DNA from: Sporosarcina koreensis
GTDB taxonomy: Bacteria; Bacillota; Bacilli; Bacillales_A; Planococcaceae
Reading direction: 5' to 3'
DNA: 64,000 nt
Assembly: GCF_000826145.2 (NCBI RefSeq)
Contig: NZ_LN651337.1
Coordinates: forward strand, 747,774-811,773
The position numbers and the translations under genes were made by a program. Below, piece after piece: positions 45,725 to 54,929 of this stretch (the stretch's first letter is position 1; each line of letters opens with the position of its first letter). The notes under the pieces were generated by a model. It did no database searches. It saw nothing but the letters and a program-made list of their open reading frames with translations, and was not told where the DNA came from.

Positions 45725-46918
45725 TCAGTCTTTCCAGTTATCTTCTACGAATGCACGGATTCGTTTTATTGCCTCTTCCAGAAGATCCATCGATGTCGCA
45801 TAGGATAGCCGGATCGTCGTTGCGGATCCGAAACCGCTTCCCGGAATGACGGCAACATTCGCCTCTTCCAGCAGCGCCTCTGCGAATGAATCCACATCCG
45901 TGTACCCGGTATGCTCTAACGCTTCCGACACATCCGGAAGCAAATAGAAGGCCCCCTGCGGTTTCACCGTCCGGAATCCCGGAATCGCCTCGAGCTGCGG
46001 GTAGATCTTTTCCAGCCTCGACTCGAAATCCTTCCGCATCGTCTCGACTGCATCCTGAGGACCGTTATATGCTTCGATTGCCGCATATTGGGACGTCGTC
46101 ACAGGATTGGAGGTCGAATGGCTCGCGAGATTCGTCATCGCTTTGACGACAACGCTGTCGCCGGCGATGAATCCGATCCGCCAGCCTGTCATCGAGTGGG
46201 ACTTGGAGACGCCGTTGATGATGAACGTCCGTCCTTTCGCATCGCCGTTCAGCTGCGCGATCGACACATGCTCAGCCGGACCGTAAATCAGTTTTTCATA
46301 GATTTCGTCGGAAACGATCCACAGATCATGCTTCCTGCACACGTCCGCAATCTCCTGCAGTTCCTGACGTGTGTAGACCATGCCTGTCGGGTTGCCAGGT
46401 GAATTCAGGATGACAGCCTTCGTTTTCGGAGTGACCGCTGCTTCTATCTGCGGGGCGGTCACTTTGTACTCCGCACTTGCGGCAGCTTCGACGATGACCG
46501 GAATGCCGCCTGCCACCTTCACCTGTTCGGGATAGCTCACCCAGTAAGGCGCAGGAATGATCACTTCATCACCTGGATCCAGGATCGTCTGGAACAGCGT
46601 ATAGAGCACATGCTTTGCCCCGATCCCGATCATGATCTCCTGTCGGCTGTACGTCAGCTGCTGATCTCTCTCCAATTTTCGGATCACTGCATCTTTCAGT
46701 TCAGGAAGACCGCCGGACGGTGTATATTTCGTCTTGCCGTCCTTCATGGACTGCCAAGCCGCCTCCAGGATATTGTCCGGTGTATTGTAGTCCGGTTCCC
46801 CGGCACCGAGTCCGATCACATCTTTGCCGGCGGCTTTCATTTCTTTCGCTTTTGCCGTGATGGCGAGTGTAGCAGAAGGTGAAAGTGCCTCCACTCTGGA
46901 CGCTAATTGCTTTGACAA
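45725..46918 (-). CDS. aspB: Aspartate aminotransferase, class I PLP enzyme
   Basis: The 397-residue aminotransferase starts from a TTG with AAGGGAG eight bases upstream, giving MSKQLASRVEALSPSATLAITAKA. The PLP lysine lies in NGVSKSHSMTGWRIGF, the substrate arginine in ATTIRLSYATS, and NSPGNPTGMVYT is the fold motif. It interconverts aspartate and oxaloacetate. The next upstream gene tseB starts with a 38-base gap. Confidence 0.94.
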   Translation of the reverse strand: MSKQLASRVEALSPSATLAITAKAKEMKAAGKDVIGLGAGEPDYNTPDNILEAAWQSMKDGKTKYTPSGGLPELKDAVIRKLERDQQLTYSRQEIMIGIGAKHVLYTLFQTILDPGDEVIIPAPYWVSYPEQVKVAGGIPVIVEAAASAEYKVTAPQIEAAVTPKTKAVILNSPGNPTGMVYTRQELQEIADVCRKHDLWIVSDEIYEKLIYGPAEHVSIAQLNGDAKGRTFIINGVSKSHSMTGWRIGFIAGDSVVVKAMTNLASHSTSNPVTTSQYAAIEAYNGPQDAVETMRKDFESRLEKIYPQLEAIPGFRTVKPQGAFYLLPDVSEALEHTGYTDVDSFAEALLEEANVAVIPGSGFGSATTIRLSYATSMDLLEEAIKRIRAFVEDNWKD

Positions 46919-46956
46919 GTCTATCGCTCCCTTTGCAAGTGCCTGCTGCGAGCACT

Positions 46957-47442
46957 TTAAAGATTTGAAATCCGCTTCTGCCATTTTCCGTCGGTGAATG
47001 AAACATACACATAGTTCAGTTTGCCGGCATCATTTTTGAAGACCACTTCCCATATCGGTTCATCGTCTTCCATACCGAGTTTCACATGCAGAAGTTTCCG
47101 GACCGCCTTTTCGTTTTTCACAGTGTCGACGGCCTGCTTTGCGGTGACTCCTTTTTTCAGTACGATTTCTTTCATGTCCTTACCAGCGCCCGCTTCCCTG
47201 CTGACGAATACCGCTTTTTCCGTGCCTGCACCGTCTTTTCCATATACGACCGTCCACGCTTCCGTACCGTTGAACACCTCAGCACGATCCGTCTCCTCCA
47301 AGAGACCTGCGGCGAGGACTTTCTGCTCGGCCTGGTTTTTCCACTGGGAGACAGGCTGGTAGGCTTTGTAGAAGACGAATGTCGACAGCGCTGCCGTCAG
47401 GGCAAGGAAGAAGACAAGAAAGAACTTTATCCAGTTCCCCAC
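46957..47442 (-). CDS. tseB: TseB-like wall elongation regulator (YpmB)
   Basis: The 161-residue protein has a short cytoplasmic start and one membrane helix (about residues 5-26, IKFFLVFFLALTAALSTFVFY). The outer part carries two DUF5590 repeats, with VKNEKAVRKLLHVKLGMEDDEPIWEVVFKN. In B. subtilis YpmB/TseB binds PBP2A and promotes elongation. It is followed by aspB, as in Bacillus. Confidence 0.85.
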   Translation of the reverse strand: MGNWIKFFLVFFLALTAALSTFVFYKAYQPVSQWKNQAEQKVLAAGLLEETDRAEVFNGTEAWTVVYGKDGAGTEKAVFVSREAGAGKDMKEIVLKKGVTAKQAVDTVKNEKAVRKLLHVKLGMEDDEPIWEVVFKNDAGKLNYVYVSFTDGKWQKRISNL

Positions 47443-47519
47443 AATTTCACATCCCGTTAAAAAAGGTCACTACTGCAGACGATTTCCCGGCAGATTGTTC
47501 CATCGCTATGCCGGATACC

Positions 47520-50294
47520 TCATTCATTATAGCAATTATTGAGTTCATCTACCATACGTGCAAGTGACACTTTTTTCACCGGCACATCGGGAAGCGCTTC
47601 AAGAAACTTCCGTCCGTATGATTTCGTTTCGATCCGTCTGTCCAGGATGATGAAAAAACCGGTATCGGACGAAGAGCGCACCAGCCTCCCGAATCCCTGC
47701 CGGAGACGGAGTATCGCCTCAGGCAGGGCGTAGCTGGTGAATGCATTCTGGCCGTTCCTGTTCAGCTGTGCGGTCTTCGCCTTGAAGACCGGTTCCGACG
47801 GTGAGGAGAACGGCAGGCGGACGATGATGATCGCCGAAAGCGCATTGCCTGGAACATCGACGCCTTCCCAGAAGCTGTTTGTCCCGAATAACACTGCTTT
47901 GTTATACTGCTTGAACGATTTCAGCAGCCGGTAGCGGCTCCCCGAGCTGATCCCCTGGGCGATCAATGCGTATTCCTCCAGCAGACCGCTGTCGGCAATC
48001 AGATCGTATGTGTTCCTCAGCATCTCCTGTGAGGTGAACAGGACGAACAGCCTCCCTTCCGTCACCATCACTGTCTGGATTACCGCTTCTGCCACTTCCT
48101 CCACGTAATCTGCCTGGGACACCTGCTGGATATCAGGCATATCTTGTACGATGAAAATCTCTGATCCTTTATAGAAGTGATCAGGCGCCAGTAACTTCCG
48201 GACAGGGACGGAATCCGCTATGCCCAGCTGACTGGCGACGAAACGTTCATCGCTTTTCACTGAAAGGGTTCCCGATGTCCAGATGATCCCCTTACCTCCC
48301 GACAGGAAGGGCTCCAGCGACCGCCGGATCACTTTTGCACTGTCGACCGGACTTTTGATGACCATGAGGCTTCCCGGGATGCTGCGTTCATCCAGCTCCA
48401 GCCAGGCAGTGCTGTCACGTTCCTTTTCCAGGAACAATTCGATCCAGTCGGACGTCCTGCCGCGCAATTCGCCTGTCCAATACTCCCATTCTGCAAGGAC
48501 GGCCTGCTCCTTCGGTGACAGACTGCCCTTTTCCTTGCCGAGCGGACGGACATAATCGTCCATACAGCTGGTGAGCTGCTCCATTGCTTTGTACACTTCT
48601 TCGAAAACACCCTTGTCAGCCGGCAGCTCATCCAGTCCGATATGCATCCGGCTGCCTCTGACATGCCCTTTTTTCCCGGAACCCGAACCGGCAAGTTCGC
48701 GGACTGCATGGTCGAAGGATTTCGAAAATCTATCGAATGCTGAGTTGACTGCACTGTGGAGTCTCGAACGGTAGAGACGTCTCCGAGTGAGCAGTTTCTC
48801 CAGCCGGCAGCTGATCTGATCGTTCGCTTCGGAAGAAATCTGCCCCATCATATATTTCCAGCTTGTATACGAAAAGATGATTTCGTTCGTCTTGAATGCT
48901 GCGTGGATGAATTGATGGGCCTCATCGACGATCAGCCCCGCCGATTCACGGATCAGCCGGTCTCTGCTGTCCCCTTCACTCAGCAGCAGCGCATGATTGG
49001 TGATCACCAGATCCGCTTCGCTGCAGTTTCGCAGTGCAACCTGATGATAATCGACTCCATCCTCGTCGTCAGCGAGCCGGGCAGTCCGTTTTCTCAGCCG
49101 GTCGATGAAGTATGTACCGCCGCCCGATAAGTTCAGTTCACTGAGGTCACCTGTCTCCGTTTCCGTCAGCCAGACGAGCACCTGCATTTCCGTGAACACG
49201 GCATCATAGCCCGACTCCCCGCTCAGCAGCATCTCTGCCAATTTCGCTAAGGATATGTAGTTGCCCATCCCTTTCAGGACAACTGATTGGACCGGAAGAC
49301 CGAGCGCCTGTGAAACAGCCGACAGCTCTTCGTTCATGATTTTGTCTGCGAGGTGGTTCGTGTACGTACTGACGATGACCGCTTGTCCTCTGCGGATTGC
49401 ATGGACTGCGGAAGGCAGCAGATAGGAGATTGTCTTTCCCATGCCCGTCGGCACTTCCACCATCGCTTCCGTTCCTTGCTGCAGTGACGTCCAGGCCGCA
49501 TCCATGAATTCCAGCTGGGATTCCCTTGACTCGTAGGCCGGATAAGCGGCAGCCAGCAGCTCGTCTTTTTCCTTGCGTGATTCCGGATAGGCGGTGTTCC
49601 TGCCTTCCGGTCTGGACAAATGGCGGGCCTGTCGGTACGGGATTCCCCTGAACGTGGGAAGTCTGCTGCCTGATACTTTCTTATTCAGATGCTGCAGAAC
49701 GTTGTAGAACAAGATGGAAAGATCGGATTTCAATGAGAATGAGCGTTTGTGCAGGAGAGCCGTCGTTTCAGCAGGCAGCTGATGTACTTTTCCAATGCAG
49801 CGGAGCAGTAACTGAGCGGTTGCCTTCGCGTCATCGTCTGCCCGGTGTGCGGAAGGAAGCGGGATTCCCAGCTCTTCCGTCAGTTCCTTCAGACGGTAGC
49901 TGACCGCTGTCGGAAACACAATCTTTGCTAATTCAACCGTGTCGACCTGTCTGCCGCTCCAGAGCGGGACCCCGCAGCGTGAGAATTCTTTCTGGAGAAA
50001 AGGCAGGTCGAAGTTCGTGTTATGAGCAGCAAACACCCAGCCGGACAGCAGCTCGGATACTTCAAGCGCTATTTCCCGGAATTCAGGGGCCTCCTCGACT
50101 TCCTTGTCCGAGATACCGGTCAGTTCCTGGATGAAAACAGGGATCGGCTGCCCGGGATTCACGAACCGTACGTATTCGTCCGTCAGTATGCCGTTTTCGA
50201 TAAACATGATCGCAATCTGGATGATCCGGTCCCCTTTTTCCGGAGAGTGACCGGTTGTTTCAAGATCGACAACAGCAAATTTCAACTTTTCCAT
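47520..50294 (-). CDS. dinG: DinG with DnaQ-type 3'-5' exonuclease domain
   Basis: The 924-residue protein begins with an exonuclease (VVDLETTGHSPEKG, FAAHNTNFDLPFL, SAHRADDDAKATAQLL), about residues 8-170. A DinG helicase follows: EVPTGMGKTISYLLP, IVDEAHQF and RLRQGFGRLVRSSSDTGFFII. The cysteine set of FeS helicases is not present. This matches the B. subtilis and S. aureus DinG form. It is downstream of panD, as in Bacillus, and separated from it by a terminator. Confidence 0.94.
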   Translation of the reverse strand: MEKLKFAVVDLETTGHSPEKGDRIIQIAIMFIENGILTDEYVRFVNPGQPIPVFIQELTGISDKEVEEAPEFREIALEVSELLSGWVFAAHNTNFDLPFLQKEFSRCGVPLWSGRQVDTVELAKIVFPTAVSYRLKELTEELGIPLPSAHRADDDAKATAQLLLRCIGKVHQLPAETTALLHKRSFSLKSDLSILFYNVLQHLNKKVSGSRLPTFRGIPYRQARHLSRPEGRNTAYPESRKEKDELLAAAYPAYESRESQLEFMDAAWTSLQQGTEAMVEVPTGMGKTISYLLPSAVHAIRRGQAVIVSTYTNHLADKIMNEELSAVSQALGLPVQSVVLKGMGNYISLAKLAEMLLSGESGYDAVFTEMQVLVWLTETETGDLSELNLSGGGTYFIDRLRKRTARLADDEDGVDYHQVALRNCSEADLVITNHALLLSEGDSRDRLIRESAGLIVDEAHQFIHAAFKTNEIIFSYTSWKYMMGQISSEANDQISCRLEKLLTRRRLYRSRLHSAVNSAFDRFSKSFDHAVRELAGSGSGKKGHVRGSRMHIGLDELPADKGVFEEVYKAMEQLTSCMDDYVRPLGKEKGSLSPKEQAVLAEWEYWTGELRGRTSDWIELFLEKERDSTAWLELDERSIPGSLMVIKSPVDSAKVIRRSLEPFLSGGKGIIWTSGTLSVKSDERFVASQLGIADSVPVRKLLAPDHFYKGSEIFIVQDMPDIQQVSQADYVEEVAEAVIQTVMVTEGRLFVLFTSQEMLRNTYDLIADSGLLEEYALIAQGISSGSRYRLLKSFKQYNKAVLFGTNSFWEGVDVPGNALSAIIIVRLPFSSPSEPVFKAKTAQLNRNGQNAFTSYALPEAILRLRQGFGRLVRSSSDTGFFIILDRRIETKSYGRKFLEALPDVPVKKVSLARMVDELNNCYNE

Positions 50295-50392
50295 GGAATC
50301 ATCAACTTCCTGTTCGATTTCCTACAGCAGATTGTATCATATTTTTAGGCGGCGGCTCCATGAAGAACGGACGGACAGCCGGAAATAAAAGA

Positions 50393-50436
50393 AAAACCGC
50401 CATATGCCCTCACTTCAGAGGGGCAATGGCGGTTTT
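50393..50436 (-). terminator. Terminator of the pan genes
   Basis: AAAACCGCCAT and ATGGCGGTTTT form the base of a long hairpin with an inner GCCCT/AGGGGC stem. The minus strand continues with TTTTC. Confidence 0.85.
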
Positions 50437-50460
50437 CTCGCGGTGGCTGGCAGGAATTGT

Positions 50461-50841
50461 TCAGACAGTCATCTGCGGCAGTTCTTTAATCGTTTCTGTA
50501 ATCCGGTTGTTTTCATCCATGAGGAGCACTGTCGGGATATGATGCTTCGCATCGTCGTCTGCCATAAGTGCATAGGCAAGGATGATGATGACATCTCCCG
50601 GCTGTACGAGCCGTGCTGCCGCCCCGTTGACGCAGATCATTCCGCTCCCGCGTTTTCCGGCGATCGTATACGTCTCGAACCGTTCCCCGTTATTGTTATT
50701 GACGATCTGCACTTTTTCGTTCGGCAGGATGGATGCTGCGTCGAGCAGATCCGCATCGATCGTAATGCTGCCGACGTAGTTCAGATTCGCTTCCGTGACA
50801 ACAGCACGGTGGAGCTTGCTTGTGAGCATTGTTCGGTACAC
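50461..50841 (-). CDS. panD: Aspartate 1-decarboxylase PanD
   Basis: The 126-residue proenzyme converts aspartate to beta-alanine for pantothenate. It is cut between G24 and S25 in [11 protein letters not shown] to form the pyruvoyl cofactor. The segment [33 protein letters not shown] is typical. A GTG start gives [14 protein letters not shown], the usual N-terminus, with AAGG eight bases upstream. It follows panC by four bases. Confidence 0.96.
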   Translation of the reverse strand: MYRTMLTSKLHRAVVTEANLNYVGSITIDADLLDAASILPNEKVQIVNNNNGERFETYTIAGKRGSGMICVNGAAARLVQPGDVIIILAYALMADDDAKHHIPTVLLMDENNRITETIKELPQMTV

Positions 50842-50845
50842 AGGT

Positions 50846-51709
50846 TCAGCCTTCTTTCGTCATGATGATATTGTCGATCAGCCGTGTTTTGGAGAACCGG
50901 ACGGCGCAGGCCAGGATCATTTCACGGTCACCGCTGCGTTCTTCAAGGTCGGGATAGGAGAGGACCGTCACATAGTCGACCTCTCCGGATGTCCGTTCCT
51001 GCAGCCGTTTTGCAACAAGCAGTTCGATGACAGACGGACGCTCCCCCTGGGTGAACAATTGCTGTCCGTATTGCAGCGACGCCCATATATGCGGCGCTTC
51101 CTGTCTCTCCGGCACGGTCAGATTGACATTCCTCGAGCTCTTCGCAAGCCCGTCAGCCTCCCGGACAGTCGGCACGCGGTGTATTCTGGCAGGCATATTG
51201 TAGTCACGGAAGAATGTCTCGATGATTGCGAGCTGCTGGGCATCTTTCATGCCGAAGAACAGTCCGTCCGGCCTGACAAGATTGGTGAGTTTCAGAACGA
51301 CTTGAAGCACCCCGTCGAAGTGGCCCGGCCGTGATGCCCCGCACAGACGGCCGGCAAGCGGGCCGGGTGTGATCCGGATGCCGCCGTCCGACGGATACAT
51401 TTCATCAGCGGACGGGCAGAACAGCAGGGACGCGCCTGCAGCGGCAGCTGTCCGCTTGTCTGCTTCCAAGTCCCTTGGATACGCGTCAAAGTCCTCGTCC
51501 GGTCCGAACTGTGTCGGGTTGACGAAGATGCTGGCGACGACAGTATCATATTGGTCTTTCGCCTGTTCGATCAGCGCTGCATGCCCGTCGTGCATAAAGC
51601 CCATTGTCGGGACGAAGCCGACTGTCTTGCCCGCTGACTGCTGTTCTGCACGCCATATCTTCAGCTCCTGTATCGTTTCAATGACCTCGATTCCAAGCTG
51701 GGTTTTCAT
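50846..51709 (-). CDS. panC: Pantothenate synthetase PanC
   Basis: The 287-residue ligase joins pantoate and beta-alanine. The HIGH-like motif is [15 protein letters not shown] (about residues 32-46), and later come [18 protein letters not shown] and [13 protein letters not shown]. The KMSKS-like [10 protein letters not shown] also fits. The start at 51709 overlaps the panB stop by four bases. A frame open further upstream is antisense-like junk over panB. Confidence 0.96.
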   Translation of the reverse strand: MKTQLGIEVIETIQELKIWRAEQQSAGKTVGFVPTMGFMHDGHAALIEQAKDQYDTVVASIFVNPTQFGPDEDFDAYPRDLEADKRTAAAAGASLLFCPSADEMYPSDGGIRITPGPLAGRLCGASRPGHFDGVLQVVLKLTNLVRPDGLFFGMKDAQQLAIIETFFRDYNMPARIHRVPTVREADGLAKSSRNVNLTVPERQEAPHIWASLQYGQQLFTQGERPSVIELLVAKRLQERTSGEVDYVTVLSYPDLEERSGDREMILACAVRFSKTRLIDNIIMTKEG

Positions 51710-52545
51710 GAGCGGGCGCCTCCGTACAGCGCGTCGAGTTCTTCTTCCTTCATCGTGAACTGATGCTGTGCCGCCGGGAATGAGCAGTCCCGTACAGCCT
51801 GTGTATACGACCGGATGCCTGAGTGCACGGCCTCGCCCGCATTGCTGAACCCCTTCGCAAATTTCGGCAGATGATGGGTGCCGAACTGGACCAGATCGTG
51901 AAATACGAGCACCTGTCCATCCGCGTCCACGCCGGCGCCGATCCCGATGATCGGTATGCTGACGGCTTCGCACAATTGTTTTGTCAGCTGATGGGGAATG
52001 CATTCGACGACGATCATGCAGGCGCCCGCCGACTCGCACGCTCTTGCCTCTTCGATCAGCTGCCGGGCGCTCTCCGCCGTCTTCCCCTGCACTTTGTACC
52101 CGCCGATCACGGATGCCGACTGCGGCAGCAGGCCTAAATGGGCAACAACCGGAATCCCGGTCTTCATCAGCAGGGAGATTGTTTCGATGACCTCTCCGGC
52201 ACCTTCCACTTTCAATGCGTCAGCGCCCGTCTTTTGGAAGATCCGCACCGCTTCAGCAAGGATCCGGTCTTCCGAACCGCGGAACGTTCCGAATGGCATA
52301 TCGACAACCAGGAACGTATCCTGCGCCCCGCGTCTTGCCGCCTTGCCATGATGGATCATATCATCGGCGGTCACATATACGGTTGACGGATAGCCGAGCA
52401 CCACCATACCGAGCGAATCGCCTGTCAGCAGGATGTCGACCCCCTCCTGTTCTGCGGCGGCAGCTGTCGGGTGATCATAGGCCGTCATCATGACGATCTT
52501 CTCGCCGGATGCTTTCATCTTCTTGAAGTCATTGACTGTCTTCAT
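51706..52545 (-). CDS. panB: 3-methyl-2-oxobutanoate hydroxymethyltransferase PanB
   Basis: The 279-residue enzyme makes ketopantoate from ketoisovalerate and methylene-THF. The metal and substrate site is in ILLTGDSLGMVVLGYPSTVYV, VVDMPFGTFRGS, VVAHLGLLPQSA and IGIGAGVDADGQVLVFHD. The ATG at 52545 follows GGAGAGGAG. It heads the panBCD run and has a leader of about 185 bases with an intrinsic terminator. Confidence 0.96.
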   Translation of the reverse strand: MKTVNDFKKMKASGEKIVMMTAYDHPTAAAAEQEGVDILLTGDSLGMVVLGYPSTVYVTADDMIHHGKAARRGAQDTFLVVDMPFGTFRGSEDRILAEAVRIFQKTGADALKVEGAGEVIETISLLMKTGIPVVAHLGLLPQSASVIGGYKVQGKTAESARQLIEEARACESAGACMIVVECIPHQLTKQLCEAVSIPIIGIGAGVDADGQVLVFHDLVQFGTHHLPKFAKGFSNAGEAVHSGIRSYTQAVRDCSFPAAQHQFTMKEEELDALYGGARS

Positions 52546-52582
52546 TGTCCGTCTCCTCTCCTTTTCAGGAGAAAACCAAAAC

Positions 52583-52614
52583 AAAAACCCCTCTGTCAAA
52601 AAACGGACAGAAGG
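52583..52614 (-). terminator. Intrinsic terminator inside the panB leader
   Basis: On minus, CC-TT-CTGTC pairs with GACAGAGGGG across an eight-base loop and is followed by TTTTTG. It lies 38 bases before panB. The left arm can also pair with GGACAG at 52650-52655, giving two exclusive folds. Confidence 0.8.
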
Positions 52615-52634
52615 ATTGCGTAAGTTTGTGTCAT
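52596..52634 (-). CDS. Putative 12-residue leader peptide of panBCD
   Basis: The frame MTQTYAILLSVF starts at an ATG six bases after GGAGG (52641-52645) and stops in the loop of the leader terminator. A translating ribosome would cover the left arm of the hairpin. The run of Ile, Leu, Leu and Val codons is notable because pantoate is made from the valine precursor ketoisovalerate. That it is translated is inference. Confidence 0.5.
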   Translation of the reverse strand: MTQTYAILLSVF

Positions 52635-52737
52635 CGGTTTCCTCCGTCCCTGTCCATTACGATCAAGGCAGAATTATCAAGTTATTGAACCAAAGGTCTT
52701 GCAGGTGCGGCTCGTTCGGATACCGCCCTTCACTTTC

Positions 52738-52767
52738 ACTATAGCATGCGTCGGGTCATCATGCCAG
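52738..52767 (-). promoter_or_regulatory. Possible promoter of the panB leader
   Basis: CTGGCA and TATAGT with an 18-base spacer; TGC before the -10 makes it an extended -10. It lies just past the 3' end of birA. Confidence 0.5.
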
Positions 52768-52783
52768 CCCATTTGCCCACTCT

Positions 52784-53764
52784 TCAGACAATATGGATAT
52801 CCGCCGAATAGATTCCACGGATTGTCCCGTCATCCAGCTCGACCTCCAGGCGGCCGTCCTCCGATATGCCGTGCGCCACCGCTTCATAGGTTTCGTGCAG
52901 TGTGGAAATCCTGATCCGTCTGCCGATGGAATCCGCATAACCCTCCCACAGCAGCTTAATGGGAGCGAATCCTTTTTCGACGTACAGTCCGGTATATTGC
53001 TCCAAGTGGAACAGGACCGAAGCGGCCAGTTCGGCGCGGCTGATCTGCCGGCCTTCCTCGATGGCAAGCGATGTGGCGATCGTCTCCAATTCTTCAGGAA
53101 AGTCTTCTGCTGTCTGATTGACGTTCATGCCGATCCCGAGGATGATCGCTTTGACACGGTCAGGATCCGCCTGCAGTTCCGTGAGGATTCCTGTCAGCTT
53201 TTTTCCGTTCACCAGAATATCGTTCGGCCATTTGATGGACGGCGACACTCGTGTACACTCTTCGATGGCGCGCACGATCGCCACAGCGGCGACGAGCGTC
53301 AGCTGGGGAGCCTGCTGGGGCGGCAGATCCGGCCGGATGATCACACTCATCCAAATGCCTTTCCCGGCTGCCGAAGACCATGGCCGGGACAGTCTGCCTT
53401 TGCCTGCTGTCTGCTCATCCGCGATGATGACCGTTCCGTCGGCAGCCTCGTTTTGTGCAGCTTCGTGGGCAATCAGCTGTGTGGATGGACAGGAGGCTAT
53501 GTATTGGATCGTGCGTCCGTACACGGATGTCTTCAGATGCTGACCGATCGCCGGACCTGTGACAAGATCCGGCGATCCGATCAGGTAATAGCCTTTTTTC
53601 CGGACAGTGCCGATCTTGTACCCTTCATTTTCCAAGTCCTTGACACATTTCCAGACAGCCGTTCGGGACACCCCGTACTCATCAGCCAGCTGCTGACCGG
53701 ATACGGGATTTTCCATACCGGCAGACATCCGCTTCAGCAATTCACTCTTCATGTTTGTATTCAT
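52784..53764 (-). CDS. birA: Biotin--protein ligase and biotin repressor BirA
   Basis: The 326-residue protein has an N-terminal winged helix (SGQQLADEYGVSRTAVWKCVKDLENEGYKI), the mark of a bifunctional BirA. The ligase core has TIQYIASCPSTQ, ADEQTAGKGRLSRPW and SIKWPNDILVNGKKLTGIL. It attaches biotin to carboxylases and can repress biotin genes. The ATG at 53764 has AAAGGA ten bases upstream and lies within the last codons of cca (23-base overlap). Confidence 0.94.
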   Translation of the reverse strand: MNTNMKSELLKRMSAGMENPVSGQQLADEYGVSRTAVWKCVKDLENEGYKIGTVRKKGYYLIGSPDLVTGPAIGQHLKTSVYGRTIQYIASCPSTQLIAHEAAQNEAADGTVIIADEQTAGKGRLSRPWSSAAGKGIWMSVIIRPDLPPQQAPQLTLVAAVAIVRAIEECTRVSPSIKWPNDILVNGKKLTGILTELQADPDRVKAIILGIGMNVNQTAEDFPEELETIATSLAIEEGRQISRAELAASVLFHLEQYTGLYVEKGFAPIKLLWEGYADSIGRRIRISTLHETYEAVAHGISEDGRLEVELDDGTIRGIYSADIHIV

Positions 53765-54929
53765 GCTCATACCATCCTTTAATCGCATTGGCGTCATTTA
53801 GGAGTTCTCCATGGAGAACCGCCTGCTCGACTGCATCCAGTACGGCACCGACCCACTGTCCGGGCCGGCGGGACCGCTCCCAGCCGATGATGTCCCCGCC
53901 CCGTACAGCGAGATCCTGCTTAGACCGGATCGGCAGACTGCCGAGTGCGTCCCGGATCGTCTGCTCGGCTGCCGGTTTTTCCCCCAGCAGGACAGCGGCA
54001 AGTTTCTCGGCCGTCAGCAGTTCATCGAGCGAGCGGCCGTAGTAATCGGCTGCTGTGTACCCGCCGCGCCGTCTTGTCTTCAGCAGCGCCTGCACGGCCC
54101 TCAGATAGGCGCGTTCCTTGTTCGACAGCTTATAGGCATTGGCGACTGCGGACGGTTCGAAGCCGCCCGCCGCCATCAGGGACGCCCAGCCATCGAGCGC
54201 ATTCCGGAAAGGCGCACAGGCGGGGAACGGCACAGTTCCGGCCGGGTAGAGCGGCATTGACTCCGAAAGTCCTGTATCTTCGATCAGACCGAGCGCCTGT
54301 CCTGCCGAAGCGCCTGTGAACAGCTTGTCGAATTCCGCTTTGATGCGCTCGACCGACAAATTCCGTACCGTGCCGCTGAGCCGCCGGATCGCCTCTTGGG
54401 TCGCGGATTCCACCGAAAAGCCGAGCACCGAAACGAAACGGACTGCGCGCACCATGCGGAGTGCATCTTCGCCGAACCGAACGGCCGGTTCACCCACAGC
54501 GCGTATGATCCCGGACGCCAGGTCGGACCGGCCGCCGAAAGGATCGATGATACCGCCGGCGAGCGTCATCGCCAGAGCGTTAATGGTGAAATCACGGCGT
54601 TTCAAGTCTTCATCAAGGGAGGTGACGAACTGCACGTCGTCAGGCCGGCGGTTGTCCGAGTATGTCCCTTCCGTCCGGAACGTCGTGACTTCCACCGGTT
54701 CCCCCTGCTCGATCACGAGGACGGTGCCGTGATCTGTTCCGAGATCGACAGTCGCAGGGAATAATGCCTTCACTTGCTCAGGCATCGCCGCCGTTGCGAT
54801 ATCGATGTCTTTCGGCTCCTTGCCGAGCAGATGATCGCGTACTGCCCCCCCGACGAATACGGCTTCGAAGCCTGCCCGTTCCAGCCGTTCGGCCACCGCT
54901 CTGCTGTTGGCAGTCCCAAACATATGCAT
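53742..54929 (-). CDS. cca: CCA-adding tRNA nucleotidyltransferase
   Basis: The 395-residue enzyme is a class II CCA-adding enzyme: FVGGAVRDHLLGKEPKDIDIAT (GG-VRD and DxD), RRDFTINALAMT, and EDALRMVRAVRFVSVLGF. It adds or repairs the 3' CCA of tRNAs. The ATG at 54929 overlaps the bshA stop (TGATG). The rnpB RNA, which also processes tRNAs, is 20 kb away. Confidence 0.94.
   Translation of the reverse strand: MHMFGTANSRAVAERLERAGFEAVFVGGAVRDHLLGKEPKDIDIATAAMPEQVKALFPATVDLGTDHGTVLVIEQGEPVEVTTFRTEGTYSDNRRPDDVQFVTSLDEDLKRRDFTINALAMTLAGGIIDPFGGRSDLASGIIRAVGEPAVRFGEDALRMVRAVRFVSVLGFSVESATQEAIRRLSGTVRNLSVERIKAEFDKLFTGASAGQALGLIEDTGLSESMPLYPAGTVPFPACAPFRNALDGWASLMAAGGFEPSAVANAYKLSNKERAYLRAVQALLKTRRRGGYTAADYYGRSLDELLTAEKLAAVLLGEKPAAEQTIRDALGSLPIRSKQDLAVRGGDIIGWERSRRPGQWVGAVLDAVEQAVLHGELLNDANAIKGWYEHEYKHEE

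Noticed and set aside
52583..52767. The known pan RNA motif or a riboswitch in the panB leader
   Set aside because: I could not match the conserved bulged stem of the pan motif by eye; a covariance search would be needed. The attenuator reading is better supported by visible pairing.
52793..53782. A 329-codon plus frame opposite birA
   Set aside because: Antisense shadow of birA, no start signal.
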